From positions 6,032,838-6,096,837 of the forward strand of contig JANAVB010010791.1 of NCBI GenBank assembly GCA_029216955.1: 64,000 nucleotides of DNA, read 5' to 3'. The stretch comes from Iris pallida (Eukaryota; Streptophyta; Magnoliopsida; Asparagales; Iridaceae). The notes beneath the pieces are model-generated. The model did not search any database. It was not told the origin of the DNA and worked only from the letters and a program-made list of their open reading frames with translations. Of the stretch, positions 48,491 through 59,961 are shown piece by piece (positions within the stretch are counted from its first letter, which is position 1; each line of letters opens with the position of its first letter). The position numbers and the translations under genes are program-made.

Positions 48491-49119
48491 TACAATATAG
48501 TTATACACATATTATACATACATGCATAGGTATATAGAGAGAGGGGCAATGTGTGTGTGTGTTTCCTGTGAACAGTGAGAGTGTGTGAAACTAGGCTAGG
48601 TGAGTGTCGATGGGATGTCCTAGTTTAGGTTCACATGTGTATGTGTGACTAAAAACATGTGTGTGCTTGTGTGTGTACAGTGAACAGTGATGGGGATGTA
48701 AATAGTGTGTGTGGTAGAGTGTAACAGTGGTGTGAGGATGTGTAAAAGCATGGCAAGGGTGTGTGTGTGGGTGACAGTGTGTGAACTGTTATAGAACAGG
48801 GAAGAGAAGGAAAGGAAACCAATCAATACATTTATAATTTCAGTCCCATATATACAAAACCCCATTTCGAGTTCAATTCACAACCAAACAACCCCAAAAT
48901 TGAACCATAGCTAGATTATAAGTAGGAGAATAACAGTAGAGTATAAAACAACAATTAACATCAGTTAAGTGGGTTAATTAATCAATTCAAATTCATTTCT
49001 TTCAAATCTAGAAACACAGGAAATGCATATGTATCAGGATTTTAGGCAATTTGAAAATTGTAAATCAAAACAACCTAAAATACCAATTTAAAGGTTGGTA
49101 ATGCAAATACCAATAGTGG

Positions 49120-49610
49120 ACGTGTCCCAGGAGTTATTTGTGTCCAAACAAACAGGACACAGCCGTGTCCACACGAATAAAACCATTCCAGTGCACAGGA
49201 CACTGCACAGCAGTGCACTGTCTCGTGCACAAGTGCACGCGTGTCGTGCACCCGACACAGGCCAAACCAGGCCTCGTGCTTACCAACCTAGGTTCGCCTA
49301 GGATAGGTCTTTGTGTCCATCATCCTGATTTGTGTCCTAGTGTGTCGTGTCCAGAACTATCAACCCGTATCCGTGGCCAAAAACCCATTGTACGCGTGCA
49401 GTGTAAAACCCGTGCACGAGCTCGTGCTCCCTCGATACGACACGGGGACACATGAGACTTGACACACGTGGTGTCAGTCATTGCCCCATTGTGTCCAGTG
49501 AGTGTCACGTGTCCACGTGTCCAACAGGGGGAGAAATTGACCCGGAGTAGCAGGGGAAAAACTGTGCGGCTGGACGCGCGTGTTCGTATCCAGATCCCGA
49601 CACGACACGA
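49120..49610. repeat. Word-repeat block (GTGTCC / CGACAC) in D 5' LTR
   Basis: Copy of 12090-12580 with scattered substitutions. Same words, same order. Confidence 0.8.
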
Positions 49611-50559
49611 CACTAAAACCCACTCAGTCCCACAAAAATCCATAAGCAACACATAGGACTACAAATCCATTCAATTAGATTCCTAAAATTAGGTCGAAAT
49701 GTCCTTTGGGACATTTCATCAAACACTTAGGTCTATGGTCGGGTACGTGTCCGATACGAACACGAAATAGGTCCAAAATGCCACAAAAATCTAGGGTTAG
49801 CTAGGGGACACCTAGATCTAGGTCATTATGCAATAAAATCAGCATCTAACAAAGAGTTTTAGGGATTTATCTATTGGTATCCAAATACAAGAAAAGCTTC
49901 CAATAGGGGGATTCCTCCTTGCTAGCAAACTTCTTCAAATTGCTCACAAACTGAGAAAAACCTCCACAAACAGCAAGAATACACTAATTAGAACCTATTG
50001 CAATTTGTTTGGGTGGAAAAGAAATTGAAATAGATTTTCTAGGAATTAATGAAGATGGAGACTTACCTCTTTCTAAAACTTGAGAAATTCTAAGAAGGCT
50101 AGCCCTAATTTCTAGGAGGGATTAAATAGGTGGAAGAATCCCTATGCTAGGTGTTGGCCGGCCACTAATGGATTAGGGTTAGGTTAGGTTCATATGGTAT
50201 TGGGCTTTGGGCCTCTATGTGCTTAAATCACTAATCATGACTTGTGAAATCACAAGTCATTAATCAATTCTATATTCTAATTCCTATTTCCAAATTGATT
50301 CTAATAACTAGAATATGGTTAACTTAAATTAACCTAGGGTTTCATAATCTAACCAAGTCACTAAAACTAGGTTTAGGTTCTAGGCTAGTCTACAAGGTCC
50401 AAACTAGTCTCAAATCAACATACCACTTATCAGTTTAATTAATCAATATTAAAATCACATAAATTCCAATAAATCTAAATAATTCACAATAATTCCAAAT
50501 AAATCCTAAAAATTCAAAAATGATCAAAATACCCTCAAACTAGAAATATGGTAGTGACA

Positions 50560-51317
50560 ATTTGTTTGTGTACTGTATCTACTCTGTTAACTACCAAGAT
50601 GATCAGAATATCAGGACATTACGGGTCAACTTCTGTCCTTGTTTGGTTGGGAAAGTTGGTTCGAAGTGTCGTGATGTTATGAGAATTCTAGTAGCAAGCA
50701 GAGATCTATTTATCATATTTTCTTATTACTGGTTCTAATTTCTCATATCGTGCTTCCTTGCGGTACTTGCTATTAGAGGTCTAACCTCTCTGGTTTTGCA
50801 TGGCCAGATTTAGAGCCGGTCCCCGAGGACTCAGCTTACTTCCACCTCCAAGATGGTCAATACTAGAGGGATGATCGCAGGAGGACTCGAGTGGGTTCCT
50901 TACTTCCTCGCTCGTTTTGTTACTTACTTTATACCTTGACGTTTGGCACCGACATGTTAGTCGGATCATCTTGTGCTTACTTTTACATAATTATAACTAA
51001 GTCAGGCTGCAGCTGATAACAATTGTGTATACTTTACTACATCATCTGGCTATATTTTGTAAAGCCAGATGTCAAGAACATTTTGACTAAGCGTTTGGAA
51101 CGCCTTACTACTTTATCTCACATGTTCTCTATTACTGTTTCTTGTTTGAATGATTGAGATAATAGATGTGAAGTGACCATAGTGAGACTTTCATGTAGTA
51201 TGCACCCCTTGTCTTTTAGACAGCATTGATCGTATTATATGATATTCATCTACCCGTAATACGTAGCTGGCTGAGTCATTCCCCCGCTCTCCAGTATTCT
51301 GGTTCTGGGGCGTGACA
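50560..51317 (+). mobile_element. C 5' LTR, second part with short gag-start exon
   Basis: Begins with the right ATTTG duplication and ends GGGGCGTGACA at 51317. Within it an acceptor-like GCATGGCCAG (50807) precedes an ATG at 50853 opening Met-Val-Asn-Thr-Arg-Gly, and a donor GA|GTGGGT follows at 50891. The second copy of this exon is at 56801-56838. Phase 2 at the donor fits the gag exon starting at 51515. Confidence 0.75.
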
Positions 51318-51514
51318 AGGTTTTAGTGGTGGCCCATGCAGGTCTATTTCAGACTTGTGGGGTGTTTTAATTTATAGGATGTCTCAATCACACATGTTCT
51401 CCCTTGATCTTATTATTCGTTGATTCTCAACCCTAGCTTGACCTTCCGGTATCCTTGGATTTTATTGATCTTCCCTGTCCGATCGTTTGATTGTTCTCTT
51501 GTCCCTTTTCTTAG
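51318..51514 (+). other. C leader with candidate primer-binding site and splice acceptor
   Basis: AGGTTTTAG then TGGTGGCCCATGCAGG at 51327-51342. A pyrimidine-rich run TTGTCCCTTTTCTTAG ends at 51514 and is a good 3' splice site directly before the gag frame. Confidence 0.6.
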
Positions 51515-52990
51515 GGGTACCTCGTCCGCATCTGTCAGAACTTGACAGTAACAACAAGGACAACATAGACAACCTGACCATGTTGGTCAGCAACAAGGGC
51601 CAGTGCTACCTCAAGAGACTATCCAAAAAAAAGTGATAGTGGAACCAGCAGCTGGACCGCAGTATCCGGAGGTTCCGACACTGCCAATAGTTCCACCTAC
51701 CCCTGTGGAAGTGGACACACCGACACTTTTGGAGATCATGAGAGGAATGATGGCTACTCAGCAACATCAGATGTTAGTCCAACAGCGCATACACGCTCAG
51801 TTGCAAGAGCAGAATGTGCTACTCAACCAAGGATTGCAGACGGCTTTAAAAAGAGGGGCGAAGACGGATTCAGGAGCATCAACCAGGTTTTACAAGTACA
51901 ACCCCTGCCGTTTCGAGGGCACGGAAGATGCCATCTCAGCAGATGTATGGTTTAAGGATATTGAGGCTATTCTGACGGCAGCTAAGGTGCCGGTGGAAGA
52001 ACGTGTGGATTAAGTGAAGTTGTTACTTCAGGATCTCGTACGTGATTGATAGGAATCAGAGGAAGTGGGCATCAGACGTCCTGTTGCTTGGGACGATTTT
52101 ACTACAAGATTCAAGACGAAGTACTATGGGGTTGTGGCGCAGTTTAAGCTACAACAGAAGTTTATCAGCCTCAAGCAGGCCGACAAGACAGTAGATGCTT
52201 ATGCAACGGAGTTCTGCAGATTGAGTAGGTTCGCCCCGGAGATGGTAGCAACAGAGAGCTAGAGGGCTATGAGATTTCAGCAAGGGTTTCATCTTGAGCT
52301 CTTGCAATTGATAGAAGGGCACAATTACCAGACTTTTGATGAAGTGTTGACGGCAACCCGAAGGCATGAGATCACCATTCAGAGAATCACGACAAGGACT
52401 GGAGGTCAGAAGAGATCCCACAATCAGATTGAAAGAGGAGGGTAAGTAGCGTCCCGAACAACAGTACCGTCCCTTGGCGTTCGCATTCACGATGTGGCAA
52501 TACGAGGGCCAGCATCACCACCAAGGCAGCAGCAACACCAACAGAAGAAGAACCAGCAACCCCCAGCGGGCTGTACTTATTGTGGAAAGGCAGGGCACAC
52601 TAGAAATATATATCGGACATTGAACGGGCAGTGTTTGATATATGGAAGTCTAGATTATCGGGTTACCACCTGTCCTATGAATTCGAGGTCAGGAGGACCA
52701 GTACAACAATTTTCTGCTCTGCCAGCACCAGGGGCAGGCCAGTATCGAGGGCCAGCGGTAGCAGTGAGACCGCTGGCACAGCGCCCGTTCATGTCACAGG
52801 CTCAGATGTTTCGGCAGCAGGGACCGCCGATGCAGCAACAGTACAGACCACCCCAGCATCACCAATCCAGGGGACAGCAGCAGCACCAGGCTAGGCCGCA
52901 GCATGGGAACCAACAAGAAGGTCGAGGGCAGGCATTCACTCTGTCCTTAGAAGAGGCATTGGCATCGAGAGATGTTGTGGCAGGTAACAT
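51515..52990 (+). pseudogene. gag: Element C gag, broken by stops
   Basis: A single frame from 51516, no frameshift. Gag domain with YKYNPCRFEGTEDAISADVW, KTKYYGVVAQF and CRLSRFAPEMVATE. Early stops follow the exon start (VRT-stop-Q-stop). Others are TAA at 52011, adjacent TGA TAG at 52047-52052 (where B has Trp-Trp), TAG at 52260, and stops near 52443. Both zinc knuckles are degraded: CTYCGKAGHTRNIY has Tyr for the last Cys, and CLIYGSLDYRVTTC has Tyr for Cys and His. A Gln/Pro-rich tail follows. Confidence 0.85.
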
Positions 52991-54957
52991 TCTCGTTGTC
53001 TCATATCCTGCAGTAGCATTATTTGATTCGGGAGCATCACACTCATTTATATCTGCATAATTTACGACACGACTAGGAATGGAGTTCGAGGCATTGCCAG
53101 GGAGGTTGAATATACTCACTGGTAATGGGCTCGTAGGAGTTAGTAGAGTTATTCTAGCGTGTAGCATTATAGTTTACGGATATTCCTTACCCGCCAGGTT
53201 GATAGAATTTCTTGTTGGAAATTTCGACGTTATCTTAGGCATGGACTGGCTGAAAGACAGTCATGCAACAATAGATTATCGTAGAGAGAGTGTATCTTTT
53301 GATATTCCAGGCATGAAGCAGTTCACCTTAGTCAGATCAGTGGCAACTCAACAAGAGCAGGGAATAGTAACGGCAATGGAAGAAGTTCAAGTTCCGAAGG
53401 TAGTTGAAGAGTTTCTAGACATATTTCTCGAAGAACTTCCAGGTCTACCACCGATTAGAGATATTGAGTTCAGTATAGAATTGGCACCTGGAACTAAACC
53501 GATATCAGATCGAGTTTACATAATGACGGATTCAGAGCAGGCCAAGGTATATCAGCACATAGAGGAATTAAAAGAGAAGAAGTTCATCCAAGCTAGCATA
53601 TCACCATGGGCAGCACCAGTGGTACTTGTGGGGAAGAATGATGGGTCATCCAGATTATGCATTGACTACAGGAAGCTCAACGCGGCAACAGTAAAGAACA
53701 AATACCCACTACCAAGGATCGACGACTTGTTTGATCAGTTGAGCAGAGCTAGAGTTTTCTCCAAGATAGATCTTCGTTCAGGGTATCATCAAGTGAGGGT
53801 TCGGAAGGAGGATATTCCCAAGACAATATTCAGGTCAAAGTATGGGCATTATGAATTCTTGGTAATGTCGTTTGGTTTGACCAATGCTCCAGCAATATTT
53901 ATGGATTTGATGAACCGCATCTTTATGCCACACTTAGATTAATTTGTCGTTGTGTTTCTTGACGACATTCTCGTATACTTTGCTAGTGAAGAGGAGCATG
54001 AAGACCACCTTCGAAAAGTGTTGCAGGTTCTGAGAGAGAACCAGTTGTATGCTAAGCTCAGCAAGTATGAGTTATGGACGGATCATATTTTATTTTTGGG
54101 TCACATTATATCAGAAGCTGGAGTAGCAGTGGATCCTAAGAAGGTAGAAGTAGTAGAAAGTTGGCCAGTACCCAAGACCGTAGCTGATGTGCAGAGTTTC
54201 TTGGGATTGGCAGGATATTATAGAAGGTTCGTATCAGACTTTGTAAGACTTTCAGCACCCATGACCCGCTTGACACGGAAGGACATGCCATTCGTCTGGT
54301 CGACAGAATGCTAGACATCATTTGAGACTTTGAAGCAGAAGTTGATATCAGCGCCTATTCTTACCTTGCCAGTTGGACCCAGAGGTTTTACAGTATATTG
54401 TGACGCGTCAGGAAAAGGACTTGGGTGCGTTCTCATGCAACATGGAAAGGTAATAGCGTATGCATCTAGGCAGCTTCGGAACCACGAGAAGAATTATTCA
54501 ACTCATTATATGGAGTTGGCGGCAGTAGTATTTTCTTTGAAGCTATGGAGGTATTACTTGTACGATGATCGAGTGGACATATACACAGACCACAAAAGTC
54601 TGAAGTACATCTTTACTCAGAAGGAACTGAACATGAGGCAGAAAAGATGGTTGGAGTTGATCAAGGATTACGACGTGGAGCTTCAGTATCATCCAGGCAA
54701 GGCTAACGTGGTAGCAGACGCTCTTAGCAGGAGAGGCGGTGCATTTATGTTGACAATACAGAAGCATATCTTAGAAGACCTTCAGGAGATGTGCATCGAA
54801 GTTATACTTCCTAGTGATGTAGGAATTCTAGCAAGTCTACAAGTTCAATCTGACTTGGTAGACAGGATCAAGACAGCTCAGGCACAGGACCCAAGGATTC
54901 AGAAGCTCAGGACAGAATGTGAGTCAGGGCTCAGGAAGGAGATAAAGATTCATGAAT
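52991..54957 (+). pseudogene. pol: Element C pol: protease, RT, RNase H; integrase deleted
   Basis: Protease LFDSGASHSFIS (about 53018) and [10 protein letters not shown] from [15 protein letters not shown] through [10 protein letters not shown] to FLDDILVY (about 53955). RNase H with [24 protein letters not shown] and [10 protein letters not shown]. Stops are TAA at 53058, TAA at 53940 (Gln in D) and TAG at 54312 (Gln in D), all in one frame. After KEIKIHEF the sequence jumps into LTR, so HHCC, integrase and chromodomain are missing. Confidence 0.9.
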
Positions 54958-56887
54958 TTGTGTAAATCTAAACTTGTTATATATTTTTTGGATTATCGGG
55001 TTCTGATCTAACTAACCTTGTTATTTTCAAGTTTTGATGGTTCCATGTTGTAGAGAATTTCGTTCTACCCTATTTCGACCTATGGAAGTCCAGATTTGGA
55101 CTTGGAATGATAGATTTAGAGAGCTTGGAAGCAATGGCTTCCATGGTTCTGTTCTCGAAAATTAGAGAAGAACAGTGCTTGGCCGCATGAGTTTTCATGC
55201 GACAAGTCTCCTGGCCGCATGAGCAATCCTGGCCGCATGAGCAAACCTGGCCGCATGAGCAAACCTGGCCGCATGAGCAATCCTGGCCGCATGAGCAAAC
55301 CTGGCCGCATGAGCAATCCTGGCCGTATGAGAACCTGGCCGCATGAGCAATCCTGGCCGCATGGCACTTTCTGGCCGCATGGCACTTTTCTAGCCCATGG
55401 CTTTAGCAGCCGCAGCCGCATATACTTTTACTTGCCGCTAACCGCATAAGATTGTTCTCCTTGCCGCAGCTCAGTCGCATAGACTTAATCATCTAGAGCC
55501 GCATAGACTTAATCATCTTGAGCCGCATGAGAGTTACTTTTCTAGCCGCATAAGGCTTGACCTTTCCAGCCGCATGGCTGAGCTTGAACCCCAGCCGCAT
55601 AAGGCTTGTGACTTCTTGGCCGCATGGCATTAAGCCGCATGAGACCCGATTCTTGACCGCATGTCATTGAGCCGCATGATACCCTATTTGCTCGGTCACA
55701 TAAACTCTAGCCCATAATACCTTTGGCTGATTTTGTTCCGAGTTGACATTAACTAATATTGATTGTAATCTTGGTATTAATTAACATTGATTGTTATCTT
55801 GATTTATAATTGATCATGCATTCCTAGTTGGAACTAAGAGACTGGCTAGTCGTCTTATTGAATTGAATAAATGAGACAGGTTCATATTAATTATGAACTA
55901 TTGTAATCGATTGGCCGATCCCGAATATTGGCATACAGGCACATGCAGGCTTCAATTTATTTACTTTACAAAAGCAGCATGTGTACTTTATGGTCAAGGC
56001 ATGATTATTCCGTGGTTAGTTTTGATTGTTGTATTACACTATGTAAGACCTACAACATAACCGTACGGGTATCGTTGTGGGGTTGGGCATATCGTACTTT
56101 GTACGGAAGTACTTATTCTGAATGACAATGATCCACGGCATGGTATTTCACTTAACATAAAGGCTACTAAGTTAAATAAAATAATGATTGCATGGAGAGA
56201 ATGGATTCCCGAGTTCTTACATGACAGCCCTCTTTGGGACTATTAGTGCCCGACAGGCCGGCTGGTTCTCACATATACTGTAAATCTGCCACACGGGCAG
56301 GGAGCGGTATCTGCTTATATTATTTATTGTATATTGATGACGGGCGTCCCGCTGGGACTCATCTAATTTATGATTGGCGCAATTGATTGACTGGGTAGAC
56401 TAGCCTTGCTTGCACATAGTAAGAACTGAGGAATCCTTATTGTATATTTCCAGGATAACTTGGAACTTACAGTAGCAAGCCGTAGTAGTTGAATGGCCGT
56501 TTAAATTGATTTGTTTGTGTATTGTACCTACTCTGTTAACTACCGAGATGATCAGAATATCAGGACATGACGGGTCAACTTCTGTCCTTGTTTGGTTGGA
56601 AAGTTGGTTCGAAGTGTCGTGATGTTATGAGAATCCCAGTAGCAAGCAGAGATCTATTTATCATATTTTCTTATTACTGGTTCTAATTCCTCATATCGTG
56701 CTTCCTTACGGTACTTGCTATTAGAGGTCTAACCTCTCTGGTTTTGTATGGCCAGATTTAGAGCCGGTCCCCGAGGACTCAGCTTACTTCCACCTCCAAG
56801 ATGGTCAATACTAGAGGGATGATCGCAGGAGGACTCGAGTGGGTTCCTTACTTCTCTGCTCGTTTTGTTACTTACTTTGTACCTTGC
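54957..56887 (+). mobile_element. C 3' LTR, truncated at both ends
   Basis: Aligns with the 5' LTR from 8100 to 9737 and 50560 to about 50940. The first 440 bp of the LTR are missing through the pol-LTR deletion. B starts at 56888. Contains the repeat block 55206-55690 and the short exon copy 56801-56838. The ORF at 55928-56125 is the LTR copy of 9123-9350. Confidence 0.88.
55206..55690. repeat. 18 bp tandem repeat and GCCGCAT word block in C 3' LTR
   Basis: Eight units of CTGGCCGCATGAGCAATC at 55211-55352 against thirteen in the 5' LTR, followed by AGCCGCAT words in the same order. One unit has lost two bases. Confidence 0.9.
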
Positions 56888-57101
56888 TGTCACCCCCGTT
56901 TCTCGTATTTCGTATTCATGCTCGTAATTGGATTTTTGGCAGGTATTTTAATTTTCTGGACTTGTGAAATTTCGGTATTTCTCATATTTTGGATTTTGAC
57001 ATGGCTTGGTTTTAATTGATTTGGGTTGGTTTGGTTTGGTTTATCATGTATTAGAACACCTTAGCTTATGTTCAACCCTCATGCCACCACAACCACCCTC
57101 A

Positions 57102-57108
57102 TTAAAAT
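57102..57108 (+). promoter_or_regulatory. TATA-like box of B LTR
   Basis: TTAAAAT in CATTAAAATCCC, 88 bp before the AG|GCAAGT site. Same spacing as in F and C. Confidence 0.4.
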
Positions 57109-57529
57109 CCCTACCAACCTTTCTCTCTCCTCATAACTTCCATTAAAATTTTATTCTTCTTCTTCTTCCTCCCAACACCCAACACCATAGGCAAGTGCAC
57201 CTTGCCACCACATGAGAACTACATTTTATTTGTCTATTAGCTAGATTAGGCCATAGAGAACAACTTTAGAACTTGACATTTTATGATTTGGAGTTTCCAT
57301 TGTTCTAAATCTAGGTTTTTACTATTTTCGGATTTGCATGATTTTGATCTATTTAACTTGGATTTTAGTTTATTTTGATGCTTCTATGTGGAAGAGAATT
57401 CAATTTTACTCAAGTTAGAGCTTTGAAAATCTAAATTTCGTTTTGATTTGAGCAAGTTATGAAGTTTTGAACTTTGGAGTTCTTGGAGTCTTCTTCTCGG
57501 CCTGGAGAAGAAGACAGCAGCCTGCGCTC

Positions 57530-57895
57530 TTTAGCGCAGTGCTGGATTGCGCATCCCCCTCGGCCAGCGCTCTTTAACGCAGCGCCGACTGCGCAGCTTG
57601 CCTCTTGGCGAACTGCGCTCAACCCGAGTGCGCATGGATTCTTGCGCAGTCTGTTCTTGCGCAGTCTGCCCATGCGCAGTCCACTTCTGCGCAATCCATC
57701 AATGCGCAGTCCGTCCCTGCGCAATCTGACCCTGCGCCATCCATTCCTGCACAACCTGATCCAGCGCAAACCATCTGCTGCGCCATCCACCCCTGCGCAG
57801 TTGGTACCCTGCGCAGCTCACCCCTGCGCAGTTGGTCCCTGGCGCACTGACTCCTGCGCAACCCGACCCCAGGGACCCTTGCGCAATCTGTCCAA
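57530..57895. repeat. Word-repeat block (TGCGCAGT) in B LTR
   Basis: About 24 copies of TGCGCA, mostly spaced 15-20 bp, as in CTTGCGCAGTCTGCCCATGC. It is in the same relative LTR position as the blocks of F and C but uses an unrelated word. Confidence 0.85.
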
Positions 57896-58778
57896 TTATG
57901 GAGATTTGGTTTTATTTTTCTTAGGCCTGGATCTTCCATAGTCCTGTATATTGATATTTTATTAGATATTTTACGTCCATTTTATATACTTACGCCTTTT
58001 GTCATGATCTTGATTTTACTTAATATGTTTGGAATGACTATTGTACCTGGCATGGTATGACAGGAACTAGCATAATACGACAGTGACCCGTAGTGGTGCA
58101 CTCCTGACATGACCAACCTGACTTGATAGTGGCCCGTCGTGGCGCACTCCTGACTAGTACACTTGATATGATAACTTGACCTGATATATCTTGAATAGCT
58201 GTTGCGACGGCTATCTGACATGACATGACCTGTATAATTAATCCTGACACCGTGGGCGATTGTGCTTGTACAAATAATCCAGTCATGTCTTGCATCATGT
58301 CTAGGAGGGGACTCCTGAGTACCACGGTCAGGAGTACCTACTGAATTGGACTAAGGTTAATAATTAGTATAATTCACTAGTCATGAAGAGATGTTCCCCA
58401 GTTACAGGCGATTCCGTTATCCCGGCCGCAAATGATTGGACTTGTAGCCTGCCGACGAGTAGGGCACATTTCCAGCCCACTGTTATGTGGGGCACCCAAC
58501 CATTGTCACTTAAATGATTGAACTCTATTGTCACTATAATGTATTATACTCTCCAGATTGTCACTATAATGATTGCCTGGATAACCTGGATAGCTGCAGG
58601 GCCTGTGACTACTTGGAGCATCTCATTGCATCTTGCTGTAACTAGGATTGTGATAACCCTAGTTAGTTAATGTAGAAAGCCGTAGGCCATGATTGGCCGT
58701 GATTGCTTGGATGGAGTCTAGTCCAGTATAGTATTGTCTAAAATTGATTGATTGTAAAATTGTACCAGAATGATTGAA

Positions 58779-58880
58779 GGATTGTCACTCCAGATTGTCA
58801 CTATAAGGATTGTCACTCCAGATTGTCACTATAAGGATTGTCACTCCAGATTGTCACTATAATGATTGTCACTCCATATT
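58779..58880. repeat. 28 bp tandem repeat in B LTR
   Basis: About 3.5 copies of a 28 bp unit made of GATTGTCACTCCA and GATTGTCACTATAAG. Looser copies lie at 58500-58580. It is absent from the F LTR. Confidence 0.85.
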
Positions 58881-59245
58881 GTTACTTGACCTGATTTCTT
58901 ATATTTATCTTGCCGATAAATGGTGAGAGAAACCAAGTTTCGTTCAGACGAAGGGTTACAACCCCGGTCCTTGTTTGGTTTACGGGTTGTAACCTAGCTA
59001 TCTGAATAGTCCCATGGTTATCTCATCGTATATCATCCTGTCATGCTTTTCTATATGCTCTGTCTTTTATCGATTCTGTACAAGATTGTCTTTTATATTC
59101 ACCTATCATGTTTTCCTTAAATTACTGTCTCTTATTATGTAATTATATTATTGTGCTAATTTGCTGGCTTTTGTTCTCATTTTGTGGCCTCCTTTGTGGC
59201 ACTTGCTCTTTCTGGGGTCTGACCCAGCTGGTTTTGTATGGCCAG

Positions 59246-59319
59246 ATACCGGAGCAGCAGCAAAGGATCTACCTGTCTTCCAGCCCGATGGTGACCACCA
59301 GGCGTAACTAGGGCATCGA
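59246..59319 (+). other. Putative short gag-start exon inside B LTR
   Basis: Acceptor-like TATGGCCAG ends at 59245. The ATG is at 59288 and opens Met-Val-Thr-Thr-Arg-Arg-Asn, then a TAG at codon 8 (F has CAT there). The donor GA|GTGGGT is at 59320. Exon phase 2 plus the C at 59962 gives an in-frame join to GGC ATT GAA of gag, removing 642 bp. Confidence 0.4.
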
Positions 59320-59765
59320 GTGGGTTTCTTTGTTCTTCCACTGTAATATTATAAATTATTCTTTTGAGGCGTTTAGCCGACGAGCAAGTGTTAGCTCGAT
59401 TGTATTTACTTACTGTCTACCTACGGGCTGTAACATGATTGACAAGCCCCGGGGGTTGATCATGTATGACTGAACTCTTGCTAGTTCTCACATTTTGTAA
59501 CGACTAGCTTCATGATCATCTGGATATGTAATGTTTGGGACGCCTTACAATTGTATATTTGGAGATCTGATATCTTGTGATTATTATTATTTGGTTGAGA
59601 TTGAGACAATAGGCTCTTTTATGACCTTAAGAGACTGATGGATTGTAGTGAAACCCTCATATATCTAGACAGCCGTGACCGTATGGTGAGATGGATTCCA
59701 TTTCATCATACGTAGCTGGCTATATCTGTCCCAGCTCTCCAGTATTCTGGTTCTGGGGCGTGACA

Positions 59766-59961
59766 TGGTTTAAGTGGTGGCCCATGCAGGTCTTGTTAAT
59801 CAAGATATGTGGGGGTTTACCAGATAGATGTCTCAATCTATACTCGCCCTTGATCTCTGCTCGTATCCTCTTGATTCCTAAAAATTCTTGTCCTGATCAC
59901 ATGCTTGTAATCGTTGATCTGTTCTGGTCCTTTCTTATTGTTCCTATGTCGTCTTCTTCAG
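59766..59961 (+). other. B leader with candidate primer-binding site and splice acceptor
   Basis: TGGTTTAAG then TGGTGGCCCATGCAGG at 59775-59790. The leader ends TATGTCGTCTTCTTCAG at 59961, a strong 3' splice site. The ORF starting at 59691 overlaps the leader in another frame and is accidental. Confidence 0.6.

Larger units (their letters stand above)
56888..59765 (+). mobile_element. B 5' LTR (2878 bp)
   Basis: Contains TATA-like TTAAAAT (57102-57108), a CTTCTTCTTC leader, a GC-type donor AG|GCAAGTGC (intron side from 57191), a TGCGCAGT word block, parts shared with F (TAGTGGCCCGT, CACTCCTGAC, GGTTTACGGGTTGTAAC), a 28 bp tandem array and the short gag-start exon. No long conserved ORF. The open frames at 57431-57941 belong to the word block. 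Confidence 0.85.
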
